Source of the DNA: Mycobacterium paraterrae
GTDB lineage: Bacteria > Actinomycetota > Actinomycetes > Mycobacteriales > Mycobacteriaceae
DNA: 64,000 nucleotides
Assembly (NCBI RefSeq): GCF_022430545.2
Contig: NZ_CP092488.2
Span: 3,782,001-3,846,000, forward strand
Reading direction: 5' to 3'
The translations under genes were made by a program, and so were the position numbers. The notes below the pieces were generated by a model that was given only the letters and a program-made list of their open reading frames with translations, made no database searches and was not told where the DNA came from. The stretch's first letter is position 1, and each line of letters begins with the position of its first letter. Shown one piece after another: positions 24,461 to 33,250 of this stretch.

Positions 24461-26017
24461 GTGTTTGAATCGCTGTCTGATCGGCTCACCGGTGCTTTGC
24501 AAGGACTTCGCGGCAAGGGCCGGCTGACCGACGCCGACATCGACGCCACCACCCGCGAAATCCGGCTGGCGCTGCTCGAAGCCGATGTCTCGTTGCCCGT
24601 CGTCCGAGCCTTCGTGAGCCGTATCAAAGACCGCGCCAAGGGTGCGGAGGTTTCCGGCGCCCTCAACCCGGCCCAGCAGGTCGTCAAGATCGTCAACGAG
24701 GAGCTGATTGGCATCCTCGGCGGTCAAACCCGTCAGCTGGCATTCGCCAAGACCCCCCCGACCGTGGTGATGCTGGCGGGTCTGCAGGGTTCGGGAAAGA
24801 CCACGCTGGCCGGCAAGCTCGCGCTCTGGCTGCGCAAGCAGGGCCATACCCCGCTGCTGGTCGCCTGCGACCTGCAACGTCCGGGGGCGGTCAACCAGCT
24901 GCAGATCGTGGGGGAGCGCGCCGGCGTCGCGGTGTACGCGCCGCACCCGGGCACCTCGGCGGACGCCGACCAATCCGCCGGGCCCGGTGACCCGGTCGCC
25001 GTCGCCGCAGCCGGTCTGGCCGAGGCACGGGCCAAGCACTTCGACGTCGTCATCGTCGACACCGCCGGGCGGTTGGGTATCGACGAGGAGATGATGGCTC
25101 AGGCCGGCGCCATCCGCGATGCCGTCTCACCAGACGAGACCATCTTCGTGCTGGACGCGATGGTCGGTCAGGACGCGGTGGCCACCGCGCAGGCCTTCGG
25201 CGAAGGCGTCGGTTTCACCGGTGTCGTGCTGACCAAGCTGGACGGCGACGCCCGGGGTGGAGCGGCACTGTCGGTCCGCGAAATAGCCGGTGTGCCGATC
25301 CTTTTCGCGTCAGCCGGCGAGAAGCTGGAAGACTTCGACGTCTTCCACCCGGATCGGATGGCCAGCCGCATCCTGGGCATGGGTGACGTGCTGAGCCTGA
25401 TCGAACAGGCCGAGCAGGTCTTCGACGCTCAGCAGGCCGAAGCTGCAGCGGCCAAGATCGGATCGGGCGAGCTCACGCTGGAAGACTTCCTCGAGCAGAT
25501 GCTGGCGATTCGCAAGATGGGTCCGATCGGCAACCTGTTGGGCATGCTGCCCGGGGCGGGCCAGATGAAAGAGGCGCTGGCCGCCGTCGACGACCGGCAA
25601 CTCGACCGGTTGCAGGCCATCATCCGCGGCATGACCCCGCAGGAGCGCGCCGACCCGAAGATCATCAACGCCTCCCGACGGCTGCGCATCGCCAACGGTT
25701 CGGGCGTCACGGTGTCCGAGGTCAACCAGCTGGTCGACCGCTTCTTCGAGGCGCGCAAGATGATGTCGTCGATGGTCAGCGGCATGGGGATCCCTGGGCT
25801 GGGGCGTAAATCGGCAACCCGGAAGAACGCAAAGGGCAAGGGTAAGAAGGGCAAAAAGCAGCGAGGCCCGACGCCGCCCAAGGCACGGGGCCCGCTCGGC
25901 GCCGGCATGCCGGCCGGATTTCCGGACCTGTCCAACATGCCGCAGGGTCTCGACGAACTGCCGCCGGGCCTGGCCGATTTCGACTTGTCCAAGCTGAAGT
26001 TCCCGGGCAACCACTAG
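24461..26017 (+). CDS. ffh: Signal recognition particle protein Ffh
   Basis: 518-residue GTPase subunit of the signal recognition particle. NG domain: GLQGSGKTTLAGKLALWL (G1), DTAGRLGID (G3), TKLDGDARGGAALS (G4). The M domain (about 300-430) is Met-rich (EQMLAIRKMGPIGNLLGM). A Lys-rich then Gly/Pro-rich tail follows. I chose the GTG at 24461, which gives the usual FESLSDRLTGALQ start; the longer frame overlaps glnD. The next gene starts within its stop codon. Confidence 0.95.
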   Translation: MFESLSDRLTGALQGLRGKGRLTDADIDATTREIRLALLEADVSLPVVRAFVSRIKDRAKGAEVSGALNPAQQVVKIVNEELIGILGGQTRQLAFAKTPPTVVMLAGLQGSGKTTLAGKLALWLRKQGHTPLLVACDLQRPGAVNQLQIVGERAGVAVYAPHPGTSADADQSAGPGDPVAVAAAGLAEARAKHFDVVIVDTAGRLGIDEEMMAQAGAIRDAVSPDETIFVLDAMVGQDAVATAQAFGEGVGFTGVVLTKLDGDARGGAALSVREIAGVPILFASAGEKLEDFDVFHPDRMASRILGMGDVLSLIEQAEQVFDAQQAEAAAAKIGSGELTLEDFLEQMLAIRKMGPIGNLLGMLPGAGQMKEALAAVDDRQLDRLQAIIRGMTPQERADPKIINASRRLRIANGSGVTVSEVNQLVDRFFEARKMMSSMVSGMGIPGLGRKSATRKNAKGKGKKGKKQRGPTPPKARGPLGAGMPAGFPDLSNMPQGLDELPPGLADFDLSKLKFPGNH

Positions 26018-27084
26018 TGCCGCAGCACGTTCGAGGGATCGGGCTTCCCGACGAAGAACCCATCGAACTGTGGATCGTCGACGGCCGGGTGAGCCACCAG
26101 CCGGTGGCCGGTGCCGACACGATTTTCGACGGCGGCTGGATCCTGCCCGGGCTGGTCGACGCACACTGTCACGTCGGCTTGGGTCCGGGTGGAGGTGTGG
26201 ACGTCGACGAGGCGATCGCACAGGCCGAAGCCGAGCGCGATGCCGGTGCATTGTTACTGCGGGACTGCGGTTCGCCTGTCGACACCCGCAGCCTCGACGA
26301 GCGCGACGACCTGCCACGCATCATCCGCGCGGGTCGGCATCTGGCCCGTCCGAAGCGCTACATTCCCGGTCTGCCGATCGATATCGAGGACGAGTCCCAG
26401 TTGCCGGCGGCGGTGGCCGAGCAGGCTCGCCGCGGCGACGGTTGGGTCAAGCTCGTCGGCGATTGGATCGACCGCGGGATCGGCGATTTGGCTCCGCTGT
26501 GGTCCGACGACGTGATCAAGGCCGCAATCGACGCCGCTCACACCCACGGCGCGCGGGTGACCGCGCACGTCTTCGGGGAGGACGCCTTGCCCGGTCTGAT
26601 CCGCGGCGGGATCGATTGCATCGAACACGGCACCGGGCTCACCGACGACACCATCGAGCTGATGGTTGAACACCGAACTGCCTTGGTGCCCACGCTGATC
26701 AACGTCGAAAACTTCCCCGGGATCGCCGACGCCGCGGGAAAGTATCCGGTCTACGCCGCACATATGCGGGACCTGTACGCCAACGCCTACCCGCGGCTGG
26801 CCGCCGCGCGCGACGCCGGGCTGCGTATCTTCGCCGGCACCGACGCCGGGGGGATGATCGCCCACGGACGCATCGCCGACGAGGTCGAGGCCCTCAAGGG
26901 CATCGGCATGAGCCCGACCGAAGCGCTGGGCGCGGCGTGCTGGGATGCGCGGCAGTGGCTGGGCCGCCCGGGTCTCGACGACGGCGCGTCGGCAGATCTG
27001 TTGTGCTTCAAGGACGATCCGCGTCAGGGACCGTCGGTGCTGAATCGGCCCGACGTGGTGATCCTGCGCGGCCGGCGCTTCTGA
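26017..27084 (+). CDS. Amidohydrolase-family metal-dependent hydrolase
   Basis: 355 residues. The amidohydrolase/imidazolonepropionase-like fold is indicated by DAHCHVG (HxH metal ligands, about 47-53), a central Lys in GWVKLVGDW, His residues in THGARVTAHVFGED and CIEHGTG, and the Asp in FAGTDAGG. All metal ligands appear intact. The GTG start overlaps the ffh stop by one base, suggesting co-translation, though no functional link to SRP is known. It corresponds in position to M. tuberculosis Rv2915c. The substrate is unknown. Confidence 0.85.
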   Translation: MPQHVRGIGLPDEEPIELWIVDGRVSHQPVAGADTIFDGGWILPGLVDAHCHVGLGPGGGVDVDEAIAQAEAERDAGALLLRDCGSPVDTRSLDERDDLPRIIRAGRHLARPKRYIPGLPIDIEDESQLPAAVAEQARRGDGWVKLVGDWIDRGIGDLAPLWSDDVIKAAIDAAHTHGARVTAHVFGEDALPGLIRGGIDCIEHGTGLTDDTIELMVEHRTALVPTLINVENFPGIADAAGKYPVYAAHMRDLYANAYPRLAAARDAGLRIFAGTDAGGMIAHGRIADEVEALKGIGMSPTEALGAACWDARQWLGRPGLDDGASADLLCFKDDPRQGPSVLNRPDVVILRGRRF

Positions 27085-27175
27085 GTCGGCTTGTCTGCGA
27101 GACCAGGCCTAGACGGAGTTCGGATCCGGTCGGTCGGTACCCGGTTGGCATAGGTCGCCACGCCGTTGCCCATCG

Positions 27176-27265
27176 CTCGATCATCCTCTCGTAGACCACG
27201 TCGGCGAGAGTCCGCCGATAGTCGACGGACTTGCCCTCGACGAGGTCGATCCGAGCAACTGGCAT
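27176..27265 (-). pseudogene. Tautomerase (4-oxalocrotonate tautomerase-like) N-terminal relic
   Basis: Thirty residues from an ATG with a good upstream GAAGGA: PVARIDLVEGKSVDYRRT then LADVVYERMIE. This matches the start of tautomerase-superfamily proteins, including catalytic Pro1 after Met removal. After residue 30 the expected continuation (LGVPEDDRFQ-like) is lost and the frame becomes random-looking, running into the end of the preceding gene. It is read as a truncated remnant in the pknI-equivalent gap. Confidence 0.6.
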
Positions 27266-27324
27266 AGCGGTTGTCCTTCCGAAGGTGCCTGAAACCTCGA
27301 GTGCATTGTCTCTGTTAGACAGGG

Positions 27325-27810
27325 ATGGTGCCGATCCCCGAATTCATCGTCGAGCTTCGACGCCACATCGGCCATTCGCTGCTGTGGTTGCCGGCGATCA
27401 CCGCCGTGGTGATTCGCGACCACCACGTGCTGCTGGTGCAGCGGTCCGACAACCACGCATGGACTCCCATCACCGGGATCGTCGAGCCGGGGGAGAATCC
27501 GGCGGACTGTGCCGTGCGAGAAGTGTTGGAGGAGGCCGGTATCGAAGCCGTCGCGCGTCGGCTTGCCTGGGTGCACGTGACGCGGCCAATCGTCCATGTC
27601 AACGGCGACCACGCGCAGTATCTCGACCATGTGTTCCGTATGGACTGGTTGTCTGGTGACCCGTTCCCGGCCGACGACGAAAGCGTCCAGGCCCGGTGGT
27701 TCGATCTCGCCGAGCTCCCCGATATGCCGGAGGACATGCATCGGCGAATCGCCTATGCGGACAGCGGTAACCACACTGCGGCAACGGTTTTCGAGACACA
27801 GACGCCTTGA
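27325..27810 (+). CDS. Nudix hydrolase
   Basis: 161 residues with an exact Nudix box: G-x5-E-x7-REVLEEAGI (GIVEPGENPADCAV, then REVLEEAGIE). Such enzymes hydrolyse nucleoside diphosphate derivatives; the substrate cannot be inferred. It stands alone between the amidohydrolase and the D-aminoacylase, in the interval where M. tuberculosis carries pknI. No clear Shine-Dalgarno sequence precedes the ATG, so a leaderless transcript is possible. Confidence 0.88.
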   Translation: MVPIPEFIVELRRHIGHSLLWLPAITAVVIRDHHVLLVQRSDNHAWTPITGIVEPGENPADCAVREVLEEAGIEAVARRLAWVHVTRPIVHVNGDHAQYLDHVFRMDWLSGDPFPADDESVQARWFDLAELPDMPEDMHRRIAYADSGNHTAATVFETQTP

Positions 27811-27925
27811 CGGCGTTTTGCCGAGCCGTTTGCGGGTGCCTCACCGTCGAGGGCGGCTCCGCCACGAAAGATTGTGAGTACTTACTCTCTATGTTAGCGT
27901 CGCTTCACCCCGACGAGGTGGAGGA

Positions 27926-29719
27926 GTGGCGCATATGGCCTACGACGTGATCATTCGCGACGGATTGTGGTTCGACGGCACCGGCGCGACGCCGCAGACC
28001 CGCTCGCTGGGCATCCGAGACGGTGTTGTGGTCACCGTGTCGTCCGGCCGGCTGGATGAGGCGGGCTGCCCCGAGGTCATCGACGCCAGAGGCAAGTGGG
28101 TTGTGCCCGGGTTCGTCGACGTGCACACCCACTACGACGCCGAGGTGCTGTTGGATCCCGGCCTGCGTGAATCGGTGCGACACGGAGTCACCACGGTGCT
28201 GCTGGGAATGTGCTCGCTGTCGACGGTCTACGCCGACGCCGAAGATGCCGCCGACCTGTTCAGTCGGGTGGAGGCGGTACCCCGCAAGTTCGTTCTGGGC
28301 GCTCTGCAGGATAAGACGTGGTCGAATCCGGCAGAGTATGTGCAGACCCTCGACAATCTGCCCCTCGGACCGAATGTCAGCTCGCTGCTAGGTCATTCGG
28401 ATCTGCGGACCGCGGTGCTGGGTCTCGAACGTGCGACAACGCCCGACGTCGAACCCACCGTCGCCGAACTCGACACGATGGCGGCGCTGCTCGACGACGC
28501 TCTCAAGGCCGGCATGCTCGGCATGTCCGGGATGGACGCCGCGATCGACAAACTCGACGGCGATCGCTTCCGCTCCCGCGCCCTGCCGTCCACCTTCGCC
28601 ACGTGGCGGGAGCGCCGCAAGCTGATCAAGGTGTTGCGTAAACGCGGCCGCATTCTGCAGAGCGCGCCCAATGTGGCGAAAGCCGAGTCCGGGTTGCTGT
28701 TCTTCCTGTCCAGTAGCCCATTGTTCGGTCTGCGCAAGGCTGTTCGCATGAGCCTGCTGGTGTCGGCCGACGCCAAGTCAATGCCGTTGGCCGTGCACGT
28801 ATTCGGCCGGCTCACCCGGCTGACGAATTTCCTGCTGCGCTCCAAGGTGCGCTTCCAGCACCTGCCGGTGCCGTTCGAGTTGTACTCCGACGGGATCGAT
28901 CTTCCGGTGTTCGAAGAGTTCGGCGCCGGGACCGCCGCGTTGCACCTGCGCGACCAGTTGGAGCGCAACGAATTGCTCGCCGATGAGGAGTACCGCCGGC
29001 GATTCCGGCGGCAGTTCGACCGCGTCAAGCTCGGCCCGTCGTTGTGGCACAGGGACTTTCACGAGGCGGTCATCGTCGAGTGCCCGGACGCGTCCCTGAT
29101 CGGCAAGAGCTTCGGCGCCATCGCCGACGAACGCAAACTGCACCCGCTGGACGCGTTCCTCGATGTCTTGGTGGAAAACGGCGAGCGCAACGTGCGCTGG
29201 ACCACCACCGTCGCGAACCATCGTCCCGAACAACTCAACAAGCTCGCCAACGAGCCCAGCATCCACCTCGGCTTCTCAGACGCCGGTGCGCATCTGCGCA
29301 ACATGGCGTTCTACAACTTCCCGGTGAAATTCCTCAAGCGCACGCTGGACGCCTACCACCAGGGTCGGCCCTTCATCACCGTCGAGCGTGCCGTGCATCG
29401 CCTCACCGGTGAAGTGGCCGAATGGTTTGGGCTCGACGCCGGCACGCTTCGCGAAGGCGACCGCGCCGACTTCGTCGTCATCGATCCGGCTGGCCTGGAC
29501 GAGTCGGTGGAGGCCTACCACGAGGAGAAAGTGCCGTTCTACGGCGACCTGAGCCGGATGGTCAATCGCAACGACGCTGCCGTGGTCGCGACGGGTGTCG
29601 GAGGCGCAATTGTGTTCCGCGACGGGCAATTTCGCGAAGGTTACGGTACGACCGTGAAATCCGGCCGATACCTGCGAGCGGGCTCGGCGCATCGCCAGCT
29701 CGCGGGCGCGGTGGCATAG
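27926..29719 (+). CDS. D-aminoacylase/N-acyl-D-amino-acid amidohydrolase family protein
   Basis: 597 residues. It resembles N-acyl-D-amino-acid deacylases: DVHTHYDAEVLLDP (metal-binding HxH), GMLGMSGMDAAID, and the C-terminal SDAGAHLRNMAFYNF with the catalytic Asp/metal residue. The GTG at 27926 and the ATG at 27935 are both possible starts; the GTG gives an AH-AYDVIIRDG beginning as in M. tuberculosis Rv2913c. The purine-rich GAGGTGGAGGAG could serve either. It is followed 8 bases later by a TetR gene that may control it. Confidence 0.87.
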   Translation: MAHMAYDVIIRDGLWFDGTGATPQTRSLGIRDGVVVTVSSGRLDEAGCPEVIDARGKWVVPGFVDVHTHYDAEVLLDPGLRESVRHGVTTVLLGMCSLSTVYADAEDAADLFSRVEAVPRKFVLGALQDKTWSNPAEYVQTLDNLPLGPNVSSLLGHSDLRTAVLGLERATTPDVEPTVAELDTMAALLDDALKAGMLGMSGMDAAIDKLDGDRFRSRALPSTFATWRERRKLIKVLRKRGRILQSAPNVAKAESGLLFFLSSSPLFGLRKAVRMSLLVSADAKSMPLAVHVFGRLTRLTNFLLRSKVRFQHLPVPFELYSDGIDLPVFEEFGAGTAALHLRDQLERNELLADEEYRRRFRRQFDRVKLGPSLWHRDFHEAVIVECPDASLIGKSFGAIADERKLHPLDAFLDVLVENGERNVRWTTTVANHRPEQLNKLANEPSIHLGFSDAGAHLRNMAFYNFPVKFLKRTLDAYHQGRPFITVERAVHRLTGEVAEWFGLDAGTLREGDRADFVVIDPAGLDESVEAYHEEKVPFYGDLSRMVNRNDAAVVATGVGGAIVFRDGQFREGYGTTVKSGRYLRAGSAHRQLAGAVA

Positions 29720-29727
29720 GGGAAGCT

Positions 29728-30333
29728 ATGGCACGGACCCAGCAGCAACGCCGCGAAGAAACCGTGGCACGCCTGCTCGAGGCGAGCATCGCGACGATCA
29801 TAGAGATCGGGTACGCGCGGGCCTCCGCCGCGGTCATCACCAAGCGCGCCGGGGTATCCGTCGGGGCCCTGTTCCGGCACTTCGACACGATGGGCGATTT
29901 CATGGCCGCCACCGCGTACGAAGTGCTTCGGCGACAACTGGATTCGTTCAGCAAGCAAGTCGCCGCGATTCCGTCCGACCGCCCTGCGCTGGAGAGGGGG
30001 CTGACCATCCTGCGGGACATCACCAGCAACGACACCAATGCGGTCCTCTACGAGCTGATGATCGCCGCGCGCACGGACGAAAAGCTCAACGCGACGCTGC
30101 AGCACGTGCTCGAGCAGTACACCAGCAAGATCTGCGATGCCGCGCGTGCGTTGCCTGGTGCCGACGATCTGGCCGAAGACACTTTCCCGGTGATGGTTGC
30201 GTTGTTGACCAACACCTTCGACGGCGCCGCGATGCTGCGGGCTGTGCTGCCTCAACCCGAGATCGAAGAGCGGCGCATTGCGTTACTGGTCTCTTTGCTG
30301 AGCGGTACCCGCCCGGCGGTCAGCTCCCGCTGA
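29728..30333 (+). CDS. TetR family transcriptional regulator
   Basis: 201 residues with an N-terminal TetR helix-turn-helix (about 10-55: ARLLEASIATIIEIGYARAS, then ITKRAGVSVGALFRHF) and a divergent ligand domain. It follows the D-aminoacylase gene by 8 bases, so the pair is probably one transcription unit. Equivalent to M. tuberculosis Rv2912c. Its 3' end overlaps the convergent STAS gene by 14 bases. Confidence 0.88.
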   Translation: MARTQQQRREETVARLLEASIATIIEIGYARASAAVITKRAGVSVGALFRHFDTMGDFMAATAYEVLRRQLDSFSKQVAAIPSDRPALERGLTILRDITSNDTNAVLYELMIAARTDEKLNATLQHVLEQYTSKICDAARALPGADDLAEDTFPVMVALLTNTFDGAAMLRAVLPQPEIEERRIALLVSLLSGTRPAVSSR

Positions 30334-30718
30334 GCTTGCTGACCGCGTCGTCGAGGTGGCGGCACAGGCTCATCAGCTCGTTGATCCCGAGCAAGGTGAG
30401 CGGCCGGTGGGTAGCCGGCCCGTCGGCGACAACGCAGAACGGGGTGGCGTCGCCGAGTGTGTCGCGGGTCTTCATCAGGACACTGATGCCCGCCGAACCG
30501 AGGAACTCGACCTTGGACAGGTCCACGATCAAGCCTCTGGGTTTCTTCGCCAACGCGGCATCGATCGCTTCGGACAGGTTCGGGGCGGTCAACATGTCGA
30601 CACTGCCGCCGACGGACACCACCGCCAGCCCTTCGACCTCGGATTCGTGGGAGAAGAAGTCGTCCTTTTCGGATTGAGGTGGCGAACCGGACGCGGCGTG
30701 TTGGTTTTCGGTCATCAT
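30320..30718 (-). CDS. STAS-domain anti-sigma factor antagonist
   Basis: 132 residues. A charged N-terminal tail of about 25 residues precedes a STAS domain with the phosphorylation motif DLSKVEFLGSAGISVL (S75 likely the regulatory serine). Such proteins bind anti-sigma kinases and release stress sigma factors. I use the first ATG of an ATGATG pair at 30718; an in-frame GTG at 30736 is possible. No anti-sigma partner is adjacent. Several SigF-like promoters occur elsewhere in the window, but a direct link is only conjecture. Confidence 0.85.
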   Translation of the reverse strand: MMTENQHAASGSPPQSEKDDFFSHESEVEGLAVVSVGGSVDMLTAPNLSEAIDAALAKKPRGLIVDLSKVEFLGSAGISVLMKTRDTLGDATPFCVVADGPATHRPLTLLGINELMSLCRHLDDAVSKLSGS

Positions 30719-30913
30719 CGATCTCTCATTCCTCACGGACGTCTGCGGAGCCGGCTGGCATCGCAGACATCGCTGGTAATGGCTGTCGACTCAACCCACG
30801 GACGATGTCGACGCATGTCGACGAGATGCCGCGGACCCTCATTGAACTCCTGTGCAATAGACTGCCACGGCACTGGAAGACTAGCCGAAACCGCCGACAT
30901 TGTCGTAGCAGGC

Positions 30914-31783
30914 CTACAGCGTGCCGATTCCCGATTGCGGGTTCAGAGCGAAGCCCCAGTCGAGCAGGCCGCCAGCCTGATCCCAGTAGGTTGGCCCGCC
31001 TTCGCGCACCAGCCCATACATCATGGCTACCACCAGACGGCGTCCGCCGCGAGCGGCAGCGCCGACGAACGTCTTACGGGCGGCGTCGGTGAACCCGGTC
31101 TTTCCGCCGATCGCGCCTGGATAACGCGTCAACAGCTCGTCGCGGTTGACGATCGGGTGATCTCCGCCATCCCCGGGAAATAACGCGGACGGTTCCGCGG
31201 TGATCTGAGCGAACACGGGATTGGCCATCGCGGCGCGGAAGATGACCGCTAGATCGTGAGCGGTCGACCAGCCTGAACCGCCGGGACCGTCCAGGCCGGA
31301 TGGCGTCGAGGCATGCGTGTTCACGGCCCCCAGCGAGGCTGCCTTGGCGTCCATCTTGGCGACCGTGGCATCCAGACCGCCCAGCATGTGCGCGAGCGTG
31401 TTAGCGGCGTCGTTGCCAGACACCAGCAGCAACCCATCCAGCAGTTGACGCGTCGTGTAGGTGTGACCCGCCGTTACGCCGACACAGCTGCACTCGACGT
31501 GGCTGTCCGCCGCATCGGCGACGACCGTCGAGTCGAGGCTCAGCTCGTCGAGGACCACCAGAGCCAGCAACACCTTGATCGTGCTCGCCGGTGGGTGGCG
31601 CAGGTTTTCGTCCCGCGCGGCGAGTACCCGGCCGGAGTCGAGGTCGGCCACCAACCACGTCTGCGCCGGGCCGTCTGGAATCGGCACTGAGCCGACCGGC
31701 TGCACGCCGGCGTCGGCCGACGCGGTCGACGCCGAAGTGACGAGGGAGAGCACGGCCGCGATTGCGACGATCAGCATCCGCAT
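30914..31783 (-). CDS. dacB2: D-alanyl-D-alanine carboxypeptidase (DacB2-like)
   Basis: 289 residues with a signal peptide (about 1-23, ending SASTASADA). Penicillin-binding motifs are complete: S67-x-x-K70 (STIK), S122-G-N124 and K228-T-G230. It trims pentapeptide stems of peptidoglycan outside the membrane. The ATG at 31783, with AAGG upstream, gives a normal signal peptide; the longer frame adds an Arg-rich stretch that does not look like one. M. tuberculosis Rv2911 (dacB2) is the positional match. Confidence 0.92.
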   Translation of the reverse strand: MRMLIVAIAAVLSLVTSASTASADAGVQPVGSVPIPDGPAQTWLVADLDSGRVLAARDENLRHPPASTIKVLLALVVLDELSLDSTVVADAADSHVECSCVGVTAGHTYTTRQLLDGLLLVSGNDAANTLAHMLGGLDATVAKMDAKAASLGAVNTHASTPSGLDGPGGSGWSTAHDLAVIFRAAMANPVFAQITAEPSALFPGDGGDHPIVNRDELLTRYPGAIGGKTGFTDAARKTFVGAAARGGRRLVVAMMYGLVREGGPTYWDQAGGLLDWGFALNPQSGIGTL

Positions 31784-31905
31784 GGCAGGGGACCTTACCG
31801 GGCTGCGACACCCACTGCGGTCGCCGTCGGAACATCGGCTCGGCTGCCTTCGTCGGCTTTGCGGAGCTTGCCGCATCCTCGACCGGCGGTGTGTTCAATG
31901 GAGCC

Positions 31906-32325
31906 ATGTTGAGCCACGCCGAGATCTCGGACCGGATGGAAATCCAGCAGCTGCTCGTCGACTACTCAACGGCTATCGACACCCGCCGTTTCGACGATCT
32001 CGACGCGGTTTTCACCCCGGACGCCTACATCGACTACACCGCCCTCGGCGGAATCGAGGGCCGGTTCCCCGAGGTCAAGGCATGGCTTGCCGAGGTTCTG
32101 CCAAATTTCCCGATGTATATGCACATGCTGGGAAATTTCTCGGTCCGCATCGACGGCGACACCGCGTCGTCGCGGACGATCTGCTTCAACCCGATGGCAT
32201 TGGGCGGTGAGAACGATCAAGTGATGTTCTGCGGGCTTTGGTACGACGACGAGTTCTCTCGCACTGCCGACGGCTGGCGGATGACACGCCGGGTCGAGAC
32301 CAAGTGCATTCAGAAAGTCGTGTAG
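31906..32325 (+). CDS. SnoaL-like (NTF2-fold) protein
   Basis: 139 residues with the typical SnoaL-like beginning (ISDRMEIQQLLVDYSTAID, then RFDDLDAVFTPDA), a cone-shaped NTF2 fold used by small isomerases, dehydratases and ligand-binding proteins. It diverges from dacB2 and precedes rpsP. It matches the position of Rv2910c. No specific reaction can be inferred. Confidence 0.82.
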   Translation: MLSHAEISDRMEIQQLLVDYSTAIDTRRFDDLDAVFTPDAYIDYTALGGIEGRFPEVKAWLAEVLPNFPMYMHMLGNFSVRIDGDTASSRTICFNPMALGGENDQVMFCGLWYDDEFSRTADGWRMTRRVETKCIQKVV

Positions 32326-32365
32326 CGATCCGCCGCCACGCGGATTTCTGACCTAGCCCCCGGCT

Positions 32366-32375
32366 CTGGCACAAT
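32366..32375 (+). promoter_or_regulatory. Candidate rpsP promoter -10 region
   Basis: CTGGCACAAT occurs here and identically at 35402-35411 before rplS, each about 150 bases upstream of a ribosomal-protein gene and each with a TTTC-containing sequence about 18-19 bases further upstream. The shared 10-mer suggests a common promoter type for the two ribosomal genes. Confidence 0.45.
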
Positions 32376-32515
32376 AGGCGGCTGTCCGTCGCGCGACCCG
32401 CTGCGTTTGCAGTGCTTGCCGGCCGGTCACACACGCGAGGCAAAACCGGATCCGGGCACTCCCGCCCGCATCGCTGAATTGCAGCGTGACACTTTCTAGG
32501 AGAAGTCGCTTCACC

Positions 32516-32998
32516 ATGGCTGTGAAAATCAAACTCACCCGGCTCGGCAAGATCCGCAACCCGCAATACCGCATCGCGGTCGCCGACGCGCGAACCCGTC
32601 GCGAAGGCCGCGCCATCGAGGTCATCGGCCGGTACCACCCGAAGGAAGAGCCGAGCCTGATCGAGGTCGACTCCGAGCGCGCCCAGTACTGGTTGTCGGT
32701 CGGGGCTCAGCCCACCGAGCCCGTGCTCAAGCTGCTCAAAATCACCGGTGACTGGCAGAAGTTCAAGGGTCTGCCCGGTGCTGAGGGACGCCTGAAGGTC
32801 GCTGAGCCCAAGCCGACCAAGCTGGAGCTGTTCAACGCTGCGCTGGCCGCCGCCGACGGCGGACCCGACGCCGAGGCCGCCAAGCCCAAGCAGAAGAAGG
32901 CCCCGGCGAAGAAGGCCGCCGAGAAGCCGGCTGACGCAACGGCGCAAGCCGCGCCTGAGGCCGCCGCCGAGCAGGCCGAACCCGCGGCCGAGAGCTGA
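32516..32998 (+). CDS. rpsP: 30S ribosomal protein S16
   Basis: 160 residues: a standard S16 core (VKIKLTRLGKIRNPQYRI) of about 85 residues, then the mycobacterial extension rich in Ala, Lys, Pro and Glu (about 115-160). The ATG at 32516, after TAGGAG, is chosen over the frame opening at 32486. First gene of an rpsP-KH-rimM-trmD block. Confidence 0.96.
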   Translation: MAVKIKLTRLGKIRNPQYRIAVADARTRREGRAIEVIGRYHPKEEPSLIEVDSERAQYWLSVGAQPTEPVLKLLKITGDWQKFKGLPGAEGRLKVAEPKPTKLELFNAALAAADGGPDAEAAKPKQKKAPAKKAAEKPADATAQAAPEAAAEQAEPAAES

Positions 32999-33006
32999 TC
33001 ACGGCC

Positions 33007-33249
33007 ATGAGCACCGTTGTCGTTGACGCCGTCGAACACCTGGTCCGCGGGATCGTCGACAATCCCGACGATGTGCGCGTCGACCTGGTCACCAGCCGGC
33101 GCGGCCGGACCGTCGAGGTGCACGTTCACCCCGAAGATCTCGGCAAGGTGATCGGCCGGGGCGGACGTACTGCCACCGCGCTGCGCACGCTGGTCGCCGG
33201 CATCGGCGGCCGTGGCATTCGCGTCGACGTGGTGGACACCGACCAGTAG
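33007..33249 (+). CDS. KH-domain RNA-binding protein (KhpA-like)
   Basis: 80 residues, a single KH domain with the GxxG loop in GKVIGRGGRTATALRTL. Small KhpA proteins bind RNA, often with KhpB/Jag, and sit between rpsP and rimM in many Gram-positive bacteria. The spacing here (8 bases after rpsP, 1 base before rimM) supports a single operon. Equivalent to Rv2908c. Confidence 0.92.
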   Translation: MSTVVVDAVEHLVRGIVDNPDDVRVDLVTSRRGRTVEVHVHPEDLGKVIGRGGRTATALRTLVAGIGGRGIRVDVVDTDQ

Positions 33250-33250
33250 C

